Source of the DNA: Acidobacteriota bacterium
GTDB taxonomy: Bacteria; Acidobacteriota; Terriglobia; Terriglobales; Acidobacteriaceae
Direction: 5' to 3'
Assembly (NCBI GenBank): GCA_021836865.1
Contig: JAKBHH010000030.1
Location: 1 to 37,046, forward strand
DNA: 37,046 nt
The notes beneath the pieces are model-generated. The model was not told the origin of the DNA and made no database searches. It saw only the letters and a list, made by a program, of their open reading frames with translations. Below are positions 21,143 to 29,861 of the stretch, piece after piece. The translations under genes and the position numbers were made by a program. Each line of letters starts with the position of its first letter. Positions within the stretch are counted from its first letter, which is position 1.

Positions 21143-22543
21143 ATGGAGTCCAAGCAAAACGCTTCGCCTGACTTCTGCATGGAAGCGCCGCAGCCCAGCA
21201 GCGCAGGCCGCCGCATGGGAGTGCTAGCCCTTTTTATCGTAAGTAGCGCTGTCGCCGCGATTATAGGCAGTTTCATTCTGCACAATAATGGCGCGGCGAT
21301 GGACTATAAGATGATCTATGCAGGCGTGCGTTGCTTTCTTGCGCATCGCGATCCGTATCAGGGCAGCGTAATGGAATCGGCCTGGGTCAAGATTGACGGT
21401 CCGCTGCCAATCGACCCTCTGACCGGGCATGCGCGCCATTTGTGTCAATTCATCTATCCTCCGACGATTGCTACCTTGGTCCCGTTCGCGGAGTTACCTT
21501 GGAATCTCTCGCATCTGGCTTGGATCGCGACAACGATTCTGCTTCTCTCGCTGGGCGGATATTGCATATGGATCGAGAGTGCGGTTCACGCTTCGGACCT
21601 GAGCTTCCTGTTGATCGTCGTGTCACTCGGCACTGGGCCGGTGTTTTTTGTAAGCGCGAACCCGGCGGGGGTGGCCATCGGGCTCTGTCTGATCGCGGCT
21701 TGGTGCTTCATCAGGGAGCAATTCACCTGGGTGGGTGTATTTTGCATGGCAGCCAGTCTTGCGATTAAACCGCACGATGGCTTTCTGGTGTGGACGTGCT
21801 TTCTGCTTGTCGGTGGGGTTCTTCGCCGCAGAGCGCTTCAGGCGTTTGCATTGACCCTGGTGCTATGCCTGCCTGTGATCGGCTGGGTGTGGCACAGCGC
21901 CCCAGGATGGCCTGTTGAACTGCGTGCCAATCTGGCAGCGATCACAGCGCCGGGTGAACTGGACGATCCCCGACCGCAGGCGTCCAGCGACCGAACTGCC
22001 GGCATGATGATTAATTTGCAGGCGGGCATCAGCCTGCTCGATGACGATGAGCGCATTTACAACGCGGTCACGGTTGCAATTTGCGGCTCGATGATGCTGT
22101 TTTGGGCCAGGGAGATTCTGCTGGACCGTCACGCCGCGGGGCACATCTGGTACGCGCTCGCGGCGGCCGCGCCAATGACGATGTTGCTTATCTACCATCG
22201 CTCTTACGATGCCAAGCTGTTATTGATCGGCCTGCCGGCATGCGCGCGATTGTGGAATGGGCGAGGTGCTCGAGGTTGGACTGCACTGCTGCTGGGAGTC
22301 TTTTCAATCGGTTTGATGAATGAGGTGTCCCTGTCAATGCTGGCGTCGATGACAAGTGCTCTCCCTGTTCACCAGTCTGGCTTGAACCGGAATACCCTGC
22401 TTGCGGTTCTCGCGCATCCGGCTCCATTTACCTTGCTGGCGATGAGCCTCTTTTACCTATGGGTGTATAGAGAAATCCGACGCGCCGAGGCAGACACGTC
22501 GATCACGGTGATTGAGCCGTTGAGCATCGCGACTGCCGGTTAG
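21143..22543 (+). CDS. GT87/DUF2029-family membrane protein
   Basis: A 466-residue multi-pass inner-membrane protein with about ten hydrophobic segments, starting at about 25-46. The first outer loop carries AAMDYKMIYAGVRCFLAHRDPY (50-71) followed by CQFIYPP (100-106), typical of DUF2029 (GT87) mannosyltransferase-like proteins, which use lipid-linked sugars outside the membrane. The conserved Asp in MDYK is the likely catalytic or sugar-contact residue. Sugar and acceptor cannot be inferred. The ATG at 21143 has GCAGGAG about 13 bases upstream, a distant ribosome site. It stands alone; the nearest downstream gene converges on it. Confidence 0.7.
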   Translation: MESKQNASPDFCMEAPQPSSAGRRMGVLALFIVSSAVAAIIGSFILHNNGAAMDYKMIYAGVRCFLAHRDPYQGSVMESAWVKIDGPLPIDPLTGHARHLCQFIYPPTIATLVPFAELPWNLSHLAWIATTILLLSLGGYCIWIESAVHASDLSFLLIVVSLGTGPVFFVSANPAGVAIGLCLIAAWCFIREQFTWVGVFCMAASLAIKPHDGFLVWTCFLLVGGVLRRRALQAFALTLVLCLPVIGWVWHSAPGWPVELRANLAAITAPGELDDPRPQASSDRTAGMMINLQAGISLLDDDERIYNAVTVAICGSMMLFWAREILLDRHAAGHIWYALAAAAPMTMLLIYHRSYDAKLLLIGLPACARLWNGRGARGWTALLLGVFSIGLMNEVSLSMLASMTSALPVHQSGLNRNTLLAVLAHPAPFTLLAMSLFYLWVYREIRRAEADTSITVIEPLSIATAG

Positions 22544-22646
22544 GAGTGCTGTGCAGCGATGGTAGGACTCCTCTCTTGCCCTCTGTGGGTGATGAAGAAG
22601 CCGCAGTTGGCATTGCATTGCCGGGAGACGGGGTAGCACCGGGCAG

Positions 22647-23261
22647 TCAGACGCCCAGCTCAGTGGCCCTTCTCTTCATGGCTTCCAGGCAAAAGGCGAT
22701 GTGCGCATCGAGATCGACAGCCAGCTCCGCCGCGCCCAGGATGACGTCTTCACGATTTACTCCGCGGGCGAAGGCCTTGTCCTTCATTTTTTTGCGCACA
22801 CCGGCGACTTCAACGTCGGCGATGGCTTTAGAGGGTTTGACGAGGGCGCATGCCGTGAGAAAGCCGGCGAGTTCATCGCAGGCGAAGAGCGATTTAGCAA
22901 GATGCGTGACCCGCGGCACGCCGGAGTATTGCGCGTGGCCAAGGATGGCGGTACGAAGCTCGACCGGCCAGCCGAGGCGCTCCAACTCGCGTACGCCGAC
23001 GTACGGATGCTCCTCGGGAGTCGGGTGACGCTCGTAGTCGAAGTCGTGGAGCAGGGCGGTGGTGGTGTAAAGGTTGACGAAGGCAGAGCGTTCATCGCCT
23101 GCGAGGTCGAGCCGCCCGGCTTCTGCTTCGCCCATGGCAGTGACGCAGGCCTCGACGGCGAGAGCATGCTTGCGCAGGCTCTCGCTCCGGGTCCACTCGC
23201 AGAGTAGTTTCCAGGCTTGTTCGCGCCCGTATTTTTCCTCTCCGTTTGCGCTTTGGGTCAT
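22647..23261 (-). CDS. HD-domain metal-dependent hydrolase
   Basis: A 204-residue cytoplasmic HD-superfamily phosphohydrolase. The metal ligands are visible: His32 (RKHALAVE), the LLHDFD motif with His72 and Asp73, and a downstream Asp129 (FACDELAG). The spacing suits the small HDIG-type group, which includes nucleotidases and proteins of unknown substrate. The ATG at 23261 has an excellent ribosome site (GGAGG) about nine bases upstream; longer in-frame starts would overlap the divergent regulator. It is divergent from the zinc-ribbon XRE gene, and the 188-bp region between holds both promoters. A regulatory link between the two is possible. Confidence 0.8.
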   Translation of the reverse strand: MTQSANGEEKYGREQAWKLLCEWTRSESLRKHALAVEACVTAMGEAEAGRLDLAGDERSAFVNLYTTTALLHDFDYERHPTPEEHPYVGVRELERLGWPVELRTAILGHAQYSGVPRVTHLAKSLFACDELAGFLTACALVKPSKAIADVEVAGVRKKMKDKAFARGVNREDVILGAAELAVDLDAHIAFCLEAMKRRATELGV

Positions 23262-23449
23262 GCGAAAGAACCTCCCTGTTGCTTCATTTGGTTCGTGAAT
23301 TTTAGGGTTTTCCGGGGTATGATGGGGAAGACTTCGGGTTGACCCTAAGTTCGTACTTGACAATTATGGTTCATTCCCATCAAAGTAGCACATATCGTGG
23401 TGCAAAAAAGCACCCCGGAGGCCCTGCTCTGGCACTCCGTACTCAGAAT

Positions 23450-23986
23450 ATGGCCACTACCCTGGTAAGCGTGGAAATGCGCGAGGTAGTCCGCTGCGAT
23501 TTTTGCAGCCTGGTGCAATACCGAACACGGGACTCCCTGTGCAGGAAGTGCCGTAGGCCCTTGGACATCGAGGAGCCAGCCCCCCTAACCCCACAATTGG
23601 TGAAGTCACCTTGCGTCGTCTCGTCCGATGAGGCGGGGCTGCAGGTGGCCGCGCAGGTGCGGGAAATTCGCCGTGCCCGCCACATGAGCCAGCGTCAGCT
23701 TGCGAGCCGCATGCAGGTGCCGCGGACCTACATCTCCAAAATCGAGAACGGCAAGGCCATTCCGACGCTGGGCTCGCTGGAGCGGCTGGCCGGCGCGCTG
23801 GAGGTGGGCGTGAATCAGCTGGTGCGGGACTCACGCAGCCGCCGTGACGAAGAGGTGGCAGAGATACTCGCGGATCCATTTCTGGCGGAGATTGCGGCTT
23901 TGCTGCCGCATCTGGACTCCCTGCACCGGACGCTGGTGTATGGAGCGGTGCGGGACGCGGGGACGGGTCGCCGGCGCACAGCTTAA
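23450..23986 (+). CDS. Zinc-ribbon plus XRE helix-turn-helix regulator
   Basis: A 178-residue protein combining an N-terminal zinc ribbon (Cys16, Cys19, Cys31, Cys34) with an XRE-type helix-turn-helix at about 66-125 (LASRMQVPRTYISKIENGKA). A short C-terminal tail follows. It is probably a DNA-binding transcription regulator with the ribbon as an added contact or sensor. I choose the ATG at 23450 (MATTLVSVEM) because the zinc ribbon begins soon after. Longer in-frame starts (23339, 23366) lie within likely promoter sequence, and no strong ribosome site supports any of them. It is divergent from the HD hydrolase. The ribbon resembles that of the small protein at 10277. Confidence 0.75.
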   Translation: MATTLVSVEMREVVRCDFCSLVQYRTRDSLCRKCRRPLDIEEPAPLTPQLVKSPCVVSSDEAGLQVAAQVREIRRARHMSQRQLASRMQVPRTYISKIENGKAIPTLGSLERLAGALEVGVNQLVRDSRSRRDEEVAEILADPFLAEIAALLPHLDSLHRTLVYGAVRDAGTGRRRTA

Positions 23987-24175
23987 TCGAGGATTTCGCC
24001 ATGTGCGGCGAGGCGCTTGTTTTGGCCCTGCGCGCCTGTACGCTACTCGCCTGCCCAATGAGCAGAGGAGCCTTTGCGCGTAATGGGCGCATGTGCTAGG
24101 TTCGATGGTGCCGGAAGTAGTGCGTCTGCGGCAGGTGATTGCGCGTCACGACGCGGACAAGCGCCGTAGAAATCA

Positions 24176-24202
24176 GGGACTCATAGGCCGTGCTTGAGTC
24201 CC
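24176..24202 (+). other. Stem-loop upstream of uppS
   Basis: GGGACTCA (24176-24183) pairs perfectly with TGAGTCCC (24195-24202) around an 11-base loop, about 55 bases before the uppS start. No T-run follows. It may be the end of the regulator transcript or a leader structure controlling uppS. Confidence 0.45.
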
Positions 24203-24256
24203 GCTTGTCTCCCGTGCAGCAGTTGGGCGACCTAGAAGACGTCGAAAGGCCAACCT

Positions 24257-25090
24257 TTGTATCCATTGGGCACGCCGCGTATTCATGAGCTCTCTCCGGA
24301 GGAGCTTTCTGTCTACGCGATGCTCAAGCAGGAATGCCTTCCCGAGCATGTGGCCATCATCATGGACGGCAACGGCCGTTGGGCAGGCAAGCGGTCACTG
24401 AAGCGCTTCCTTGGCCATCAGCAGGGCGCAAAAAGCGTGCAACTGGTCACGGAGACGGCATCCCGTATCGGCCTGCCCTGGCTCACGCTCTATGCGTTTT
24501 CGCTGGAAAACAATCTGCGCCGTCCGCGCGCGGAAGTCAATTTCCTGATGCGCCTGCTGAAGAGCTACCTGGAAACCAATGTGCAGCGCATGATGGACAA
24601 CAATGTTCGCATTCGCTACATCGGCCGGACCCACGAGCTGCCTGCAGAGGTGCAGGACAAGATGCGCTGGGCGGAGGAGACGACGGCCCGCAACACTGGC
24701 ACCACGCTGACCCTGGCTCTGAACTATGGCGGTCGCTCTGAGATGGTGGATGCCTTTCGCGGCCTGGCTGCCGAGATGCAGCGGAAACATTTGGCTCCGG
24801 ACCGCATTACCGAAGAGGACATTCACCGGCACCTTTACACGGCGCATATGCCGGACCCGGACCTGCTGATTCGCACCTCAGGCGAGATGCGCATTTCAAA
24901 CTATCTCCTGTGGCAGATTGCCTACGCCGAGATTTACGTGACCGAACGTCTTTGGCCGGACTTTCGGGGTATCCATCTGCTGGAGGCCATTGCAGATTTC
25001 CAGCGGCGGGAGCGCCGCTTCGGCGGTATTGGCGAGGGCAGCGGCGAAGTGGAAGAAGATCCGGAACGGATCAAGCTCGCGGCGGGGTGA
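24257..25090 (+). CDS. uppS: Isoprenyl transferase (undecaprenyl diphosphate synthase)
   Basis: Cis-prenyltransferase that extends farnesyl diphosphate to undecaprenyl diphosphate, the carrier for peptidoglycan and other envelope sugars. The signature MDGNGRWAGKR (36-46) contains the catalytic Asp37. YAFSLENNLRRP (78-89) and the DLLIRTSGEMRISNYLLWQ block near 213-231 (substrate contact) are intact. It has 277 residues from the TTG at 24257; starting at the ATG at 24320 gives 256 residues, nearer the common length. I keep the longer start because HELSPEE upstream looks conserved in related proteins, but this is uncertain. It opens the uppS-cdsA-dxr-rseP run. Confidence 0.93.
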   Translation: MYPLGTPRIHELSPEELSVYAMLKQECLPEHVAIIMDGNGRWAGKRSLKRFLGHQQGAKSVQLVTETASRIGLPWLTLYAFSLENNLRRPRAEVNFLMRLLKSYLETNVQRMMDNNVRIRYIGRTHELPAEVQDKMRWAEETTARNTGTTLTLALNYGGRSEMVDAFRGLAAEMQRKHLAPDRITEEDIHRHLYTAHMPDPDLLIRTSGEMRISNYLLWQIAYAEIYVTERLWPDFRGIHLLEAIADFQRRERRFGGIGEGSGEVEEDPERIKLAAG

Positions 25091-25236
25091 AGAGCAGGTC
25101 TTCGCGGGCCTGGGATGTTCCAGTTTATCGGCTTGCCCTAAGTCTATGACCTGGAACGATGGTTACGGCAGCTTCCTGTGTCCTCAGGGTTCCGACCCCG
25201 ACACTAACCTGCCTGGCAGTGTATTCTCATCCCTGG

Positions 25237-26055
25237 ATGAAACGTGTACTTACCGCTCTGATTCTGGCGCCGGCGGTGCTGGCGCTTGTCTTTTTGGGCC
25301 CCAAGTGGCTGATTGTATTGGCCGCCGCAGCTGTGTCCCTGCTGGCGGGCTGGGAGTTTCTGGGTCTGGCCGAACGGTGCGGGGCACGGCCGCCCCGGGT
25401 GGCGGTGATGGTGGCGCTGGGCCTGCTCTTTGCGGGCAATTTTGAGTGGCCGGACCAGACGCAAGTCCTCCTTGGAGGATTGGGTCTCGGGCTCCTCGCT
25501 TACTGCACCTTTCGCTCGCCGGTCGAGCGGGTTCTGCTGGATGCCGCCACGGCGGTGTTTGCCCTGTTTTACACGGGACTGACGCTATTGGCACTGCCCG
25601 CTCTGCGGGAGCAGGCGAATGGGTCTTCGCTGGTGATTTTTCTGCTCTGCGTTGTGTGGGCGGGGGATATTCTGGCGCTTTATGCGGGGCGGATGTGGGG
25701 CCGCCACAAACTGGCACCCGCGCTGAGCCCCAACAAGACCTGGGAGGGCGCGGCGGGTTCAATGCTGGGCAGCGTGGCTGTCGCGGGCCTGCTGCTGGAA
25801 CTGGGCAACCTGTTGGCCCAGTGGAACTTTGCCCGGCTCTCTTTTGCGGATGATGCATGGTGGTACTGGCTTCTGCTGGCAGCGGTGGTCAACCTAGCCG
25901 CGCAGGTGGGCGATCTGGCGGAATCTGCGCTGAAGCGCTCTGCGGGCGTGAAGGATTCTGGAAGCCTGTTGCCGGGCCATGGGGGCATGCTGGACCGGAT
26001 CGACGCGTTGCTGCTGGCGGCTCCGGTGCTGTGGTACGCTCAGGTTATTCACTAG
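25237..26055 (+). CDS. cdsA: Phosphatidate cytidylyltransferase
   Basis: Membrane enzyme making CDP-diacylglycerol, the branch point of phospholipid synthesis. It has 272 residues with about seven hydrophobic segments. The family signature is clear: LSPNKTWEGAAGS, then the C-terminal GDLAESALKRSAGVKDSGSL followed by LPGHGGMLDRIDAL. I choose the ATG at 25237 (MKRVLTALILAPAVL), typical of CdsA. An in-frame ATG at 25159 would add 26 residues of unlike sequence. Neither has an obvious ribosome site. A weak inverted pair (GTTCCAG 25117-25123 with CTGGAAC 25151-25157) lies in the gap after uppS. dxr follows three bases after the stop. Confidence 0.93.
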   Translation: MKRVLTALILAPAVLALVFLGPKWLIVLAAAAVSLLAGWEFLGLAERCGARPPRVAVMVALGLLFAGNFEWPDQTQVLLGGLGLGLLAYCTFRSPVERVLLDAATAVFALFYTGLTLLALPALREQANGSSLVIFLLCVVWAGDILALYAGRMWGRHKLAPALSPNKTWEGAAGSMLGSVAVAGLLLELGNLLAQWNFARLSFADDAWWYWLLLAAVVNLAAQVGDLAESALKRSAGVKDSGSLLPGHGGMLDRIDALLLAAPVLWYAQVIH

Positions 26056-26058
26056 TCC

Positions 26059-27282
26059 ATGTTCCGGCAGCCGCACGGCGCGACTTCCGGCTCCCAACTA
26101 CATGCAGCACAGGACTTTGCGCCAGCCTTGAAACGCCTCGCCATCCTCGGTTCCACCGGCTCGATCGGCCAGAGCACTCTTTCCATTGTGGAGCAGTTTC
26201 CTGAGCGTTACTCCGTGGCCTCACTGGCTGCGGGGCGCAATGTGGATGAGGCCTATGCGCAGGCAGTTCGCTGGCGTCCGAAGATGGTGTCGATGGCCAG
26301 CGAAGAGTTGGCCGGGCAATTGGCGGGGCGGCTGCGCCAGGCCGGGGTGACGGGCGTGGACGTGGTTCACGGTACGGCCGGGACGGTGGCCTGCTCGACA
26401 CTGGCAGAGGCGGACTTTGTGGTGTCGGCCATTGTGGGCGTAGCCGGGCTGGAGGCGACGCACGCGGCGATTGTGGCCGGAAAGCCGGTGGGTCTGGCCA
26501 ACAAAGAGTGCATGGTGGCGGCGGGCGAGATTCTGACGGCTGCCGCACGCGAGCGGAATGTGCCCGTTCTGCCCATTGACAGCGAGCACAATGCAGTTCA
26601 CCAGTGCATGCGGGTGGGCGCACACGCTGAAGTGAAGACCATCTGGCTGACGGCTTCCGGCGGGCCGTTCCGGCAATATCCGCTGGAGAAGTTCGCGTCG
26701 ATTACGCCGGAGCAGGCGCTGAAGCACCCGACGTGGGTGATGGGGCGGCGGATCACGATCGACTCGGCGACTATGCTGAACAAGGGACTGGAGATCATTG
26801 AGGCTTGCCGCCTGTTTGACGTGCCGCCTGCGCAGGTGCGCGTCACGGTGCATCCTCAGTCCACTGTGCACTCGCTGGTGGAGTATGTGGACGGGTCAAT
26901 CCTGGCGCAGATTTCAGTGACGGATATGCGGCTGCCGATTCTGTATGCGCTGGCGTATCCGGAACGGCCAGCCTCCACGCTGACTTTCGATCTGGCTGCA
27001 TTGCGTCATCTGGACTTTGAGCAGCCGGATTTTGCGCGTTTCCCGTGCCTTCGCCTGGCGTACGAGGCTGCGGAAAAGGGTGGCGCGCACTGCATCGCTC
27101 TCAACGCCGCGGATGAGGTTGCCGTGGAGGCATTCCTCCAAGGTGGAATCCCGTTCATGGGAATCCCGCGTACAATTGAAGCAGTGCTTGCATCCACCCC
27201 CGAGGCGCACCCATCTACCATTGCAGAGGTGCTCGCGGCGGACCGGAAGGCGCGTGAGGCGGCTCGGGCGTTGTTGGCCTGA
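26059..27282 (+). CDS. dxr: 1-deoxy-D-xylulose-5-phosphate reductoisomerase
   Basis: Second enzyme of the MEP isoprenoid pathway. It converts DXP to MEP using NADPH and a divalent metal. It has 407 residues, a little long because of an N-terminal lead of about 25 residues before the Rossmann motif ILGSTGSIGQST (29-40). The metal site PIDSEHNA (172-179) and the active-site loop MGRRITIDSATMLNKGLE (228-245) are intact. The start at 26059 is three bases after cdsA; a GTG or TTG start nearer the Rossmann motif cannot be excluded. It supplies precursors for the prenyl synthases in this window. Confidence 0.96.
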   Translation: MFRQPHGATSGSQLHAAQDFAPALKRLAILGSTGSIGQSTLSIVEQFPERYSVASLAAGRNVDEAYAQAVRWRPKMVSMASEELAGQLAGRLRQAGVTGVDVVHGTAGTVACSTLAEADFVVSAIVGVAGLEATHAAIVAGKPVGLANKECMVAAGEILTAAARERNVPVLPIDSEHNAVHQCMRVGAHAEVKTIWLTASGGPFRQYPLEKFASITPEQALKHPTWVMGRRITIDSATMLNKGLEIIEACRLFDVPPAQVRVTVHPQSTVHSLVEYVDGSILAQISVTDMRLPILYALAYPERPASTLTFDLAALRHLDFEQPDFARFPCLRLAYEAAEKGGAHCIALNAADEVAVEAFLQGGIPFMGIPRTIEAVLASTPEAHPSTIAEVLAADRKAREAARALLA

Positions 27283-27338
27283 GTTGCAGCGATGCCGGTT
27301 GGTCGTCGGGTGCGGGTCTGAGGGTTACACGTCACTTT

Positions 27339-28712
27339 ATGCATGATTTTCTGGTTTCCTCCGTCGCCTTCATCGTCCTGATCGGGATCATGGTGGCGGT
27401 TCATGAGTTTGGCCACTTTGCGGTGGCAAAGCTTTGCGGCGTTCGCGTCGAAGCGTTCTCTGTCGGTTTCGGGCCGCGGCTGTTCGGCATCAAGCGCGGC
27501 GACACGGACTACAAGGTCTGCCTGCTGCCCATTGGCGGCTATGTGAAGATGACGGGAGAGAATCCAGGCGATGTCGCGCTGTCGGCAGACGCCGAGGGAG
27601 CCACTGGCGCGGTGGCGGACGATCCGGGATCCTTCATGGCCCATCCGCGCTGGCAGCGCATGCTGATTGGCCTGGCGGGGCCTGCGGCCAATTTTGTCCT
27701 GGCCTTTGTGGCCATGGCCTTCTACTTCGGCTGGATCAATGAGGTTCCCGCGCACGATGTGAAGACCTCCACGGTGGAGTGGGTGGTGCCCGATTCGGCG
27801 GCCGCTCAGGCGGGTATTGTGCCGGGGGACACCCTTGCGCGCTTTGATACGGTCTCGAACCCGACTTGGGATCAGGTCTTTGGGGCGATGTCCATTAACA
27901 GCAGCCAGACGGTCCCGGTGACAGTAGTCCGGGATGGCCGCGAGGTTGCGCTTTCCATGCATCTTCCGGCTGAAGTCAGCGGTGACGACTTGGCCGGGAT
28001 GCTGCCGCAATACATGACCGGCCCCATCGGTATCCAGGCGATTTCGCCCGACACGCCCGCAGCCAGGGCCGGTCTCAAGGGCGGCGACGCCATTGTTTCC
28101 GTCGATGGCCACCCTTTCCACACGGTCACTTCGTTGCTGGCTTATATGCAGGAGGGGCAGGGCAAGCCGCTTTCGCTGATGGTGCTGCGCAACGGCGCGA
28201 CCATTGGCCCGATCGTGGCCACGCCCGCCAAGCTTGATGCGGGCTGGAAGCTGGGCTTCCTCGCTGTGCCGCCGCGGATTCGCAACGCACCCATGCCGCT
28301 GGCGGAGGCGATCGGCAAGTCCGGCCAGTTCTGCGCGGATGGCTCGATGCTGATTGTGCAGATGCTGGAGCGCATTGTGATGCACAAGGTTCCGGCCAAC
28401 CAGCTTACCGGGCCGGTGGGTATTGCCCGCGTGGCCGGCGACGTGGCCGAGACCAAGGGCTGGTACTCGAAGTTCTATCTGGCCGGCGAAATCAGCTTGA
28501 ACCTCGGCATCGTGAACCTGATGCCGTTTCCGATTCTGGACGGCGGGCTGATTCTGCTGCTGTTGATTGAAAGCGGCCTGCGCCACGACATCAGCATGAA
28601 CGTCAAGGAGCGGCTATACCAGGCAGCCTTTGTGGTGCTGGTGACGTTTTTGGTCTTCATCATCTTCAACGATGTGACGAAACTGCCGGTTTTTTCCAGG
28701 GTCAAACCCTGA
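27339..28712 (+). CDS. rseP: Site-2 protease RseP (M50 intramembrane metalloprotease)
   Basis: Intramembrane zinc protease that, in known bacteria, releases an envelope-stress sigma factor by cutting its anti-sigma. It has 457 residues. The catalytic HEFGH motif is at 22-26 in the first membrane segment, and the second zinc motif LDG at 400-402 in a C-terminal segment. Two PDZ-like domains lie between: one around residues 145-200 and one around 225-290, the latter with GIQAISPDTPAARAGLKGGD. No anti-sigma gene is visible here. The ATG at 27339 has GAGGG about 15 bases upstream. It is last in the uppS-cdsA-dxr-rseP run, the same order as in many bacteria. Confidence 0.95.
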   Translation: MHDFLVSSVAFIVLIGIMVAVHEFGHFAVAKLCGVRVEAFSVGFGPRLFGIKRGDTDYKVCLLPIGGYVKMTGENPGDVALSADAEGATGAVADDPGSFMAHPRWQRMLIGLAGPAANFVLAFVAMAFYFGWINEVPAHDVKTSTVEWVVPDSAAAQAGIVPGDTLARFDTVSNPTWDQVFGAMSINSSQTVPVTVVRDGREVALSMHLPAEVSGDDLAGMLPQYMTGPIGIQAISPDTPAARAGLKGGDAIVSVDGHPFHTVTSLLAYMQEGQGKPLSLMVLRNGATIGPIVATPAKLDAGWKLGFLAVPPRIRNAPMPLAEAIGKSGQFCADGSMLIVQMLERIVMHKVPANQLTGPVGIARVAGDVAETKGWYSKFYLAGEISLNLGIVNLMPFPILDGGLILLLLIESGLRHDISMNVKERLYQAAFVVLVTFLVFIIFNDVTKLPVFSRVKP

Positions 28713-28739
28713 GATCGCGGCGATAAGGAAGACCTTCGG

Positions 28740-29165
28740 ATGCCGGTGAATACGCATCAGGTGCGCGTGCGCTATGCCGAGACCGACCAGATGGGCATTG
28801 TTTACTATGCGAACTATCTGGTGTGGTTTGAGCTGGGCCGCGTGGAGCTGCTGCGCTCCCTTGGCCTGGCCTACAGCCAGCTTGAGAAAGAGCACGAGTG
28901 CATTCTGCCCGTGGTGGAAGCGACCTGCCGGTACAAGTCACCCGCGCGCTACGATGATGAAATTCTGATTGAGACGCGGCCTTCGCTGCTGCGCGGGTCT
29001 GTGATCAAGTTTGCCTACCGGATTTTGCGCAAGGCGGTCGATGGCGAGGAGAACGCGCTGCTGGCTGAAGGTGAGACCGTGCACGTGGTGTGCGATGACC
29101 AGTTGCGCAAGAAACCTCTTCCCGAGCACTATGCCGAGGCGCTGCGCGCGACGATGGAGTTGTAG
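28740..29165 (+). CDS. Hotdog-fold acyl-CoA thioesterase (YbgC/4-HBT family)
   Basis: A 141-residue cytoplasmic thioesterase. The 4-hydroxybenzoyl-CoA thioesterase signature is present: RYAETDQMGIVYYANYLVWF (11-30) with catalytic Asp16. YbgC-type enzymes hydrolyse short acyl-CoAs, and some are linked to phospholipid synthesis or the Tol-Pal system; I see no tol or pal genes here. The ATG at 28740 has AAGGAAG about nine bases upstream. It follows rseP by 27 bases, so it may be the last gene of that transcript. It converges on the O-methyltransferase gene with a 12-bp gap and no clear terminator. Confidence 0.85.
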   Translation: MPVNTHQVRVRYAETDQMGIVYYANYLVWFELGRVELLRSLGLAYSQLEKEHECILPVVEATCRYKSPARYDDEILIETRPSLLRGSVIKFAYRILRKAVDGEENALLAEGETVHVVCDDQLRKKPLPEHYAEALRATMEL

Positions 29166-29177
29166 CGAATCGGGTTC

Positions 29178-29861
29178 CTACGGGAGCACGACGGCAAGAG
29201 CGATGCCGTCATAGCCTTTGTCGCCGACGGTTTGCAGCACCGTGGCACTGAGGCAGGGATGGGCAGCCATCTGCTCCGCCATGCGGCGGATGCCGATGAC
29301 ATCCTGGTCTTTCGATTTTTCCTGCACAATTGAGCCGTTCCGGACGACATTGTCGACGGCGATGACCGTGCCTGGACGGGAGAGCCGTACCGCCCACTCC
29401 AGATATTCGGGGTTGCTGCGCTTGTCGGCGTCAATAAAAACGAGGTCGAAGGGTGTTGTATCGGGTCCTGCAAGTGTGGGCAGGAGATCGAGAGCGCGGC
29501 CGATGCGCAGATCCACGCGATCGAACAGGCCGGCGCGGAGCAGGTTGGCGCGGGCAACCTCCGCGTGCGCAGGGTTGTATTCCAGGGTGACGATGCAACC
29601 ATCGGGCGGAAGCGCGCGGGCCATCCAGATGGTGCTGTAGCCGCCGAGCGTGCCGATTTCCAGGATGCGCCGGGCATGCGTCATCTGGACGAGAATCTGC
29701 AGGAATTTCCCTTGCAAAGGGGAGACGTCAATGGCCGGCAGGCCTGCCGCGCTGTTGGCTTCGAGCGTGGCGTGAAGAACTGTATCTTCCGGCGCGAGCA
29801 GGGTGGCGAAGTAGTTATCGACCGCGGTCCATTTCTTGGACCCGGAGCCGCGCGGAGCCAT
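29178..29861 (-). CDS. Class I SAM-dependent O-methyltransferase (family 3)
   Basis: A 227-residue cytoplasmic methyltransferase of the catechol/caffeoyl-CoA type. The SAM-binding motif LEIGTLGGYST (67-77), the acidic VTLEYN strand end (91-96), and the metal-site residues in FIDADK (142-147) and VDNVVRNG (169-176) are all present, so it is probably Mg-dependent. Members modify catechol-like or coumaroyl-CoA compounds; the substrate is unknown. Its ATG follows directly after the TAG of the polyprenyl synthase gene with no gap, so the two are translationally coupled. This pairing might suggest a prenylated aromatic or quinone substrate, but UbiE/MenG enzymes are a different family, so this is speculative. 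Confidence 0.85.
   Translation of the reverse strand: MAPRGSGSKKWTAVDNYFATLLAPEDTVLHATLEANSAAGLPAIDVSPLQGKFLQILVQMTHARRILEIGTLGGYSTIWMARALPPDGCIVTLEYNPAHAEVARANLLRAGLFDRVDLRIGRALDLLPTLAGPDTTPFDLVFIDADKRSNPEYLEWAVRLSRPGTVIAVDNVVRNGSIVQEKSKDQDVIGIRRMAEQMAAHPCLSATVLQTVGDKGYDGIALAVVLP

Noticed and set aside
23350-23400. TTGACA at 23357 as a promoter for the zinc-ribbon XRE gene
   Set aside because: The -35 match is good, but no acceptable -10 lies 16-18 bases away.
24085-24115. tRNA-like T-arm (GGTTCGATG) in the gap before uppS
   Set aside because: No acceptor, D or anticodon arms can be folded around it.
27006-28586. 526-residue open frame on the minus strand opposite dxr and rseP
   Set aside because: Antisense to two well supported genes. 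Arg/His/Gln-rich shadow translation with no motif.
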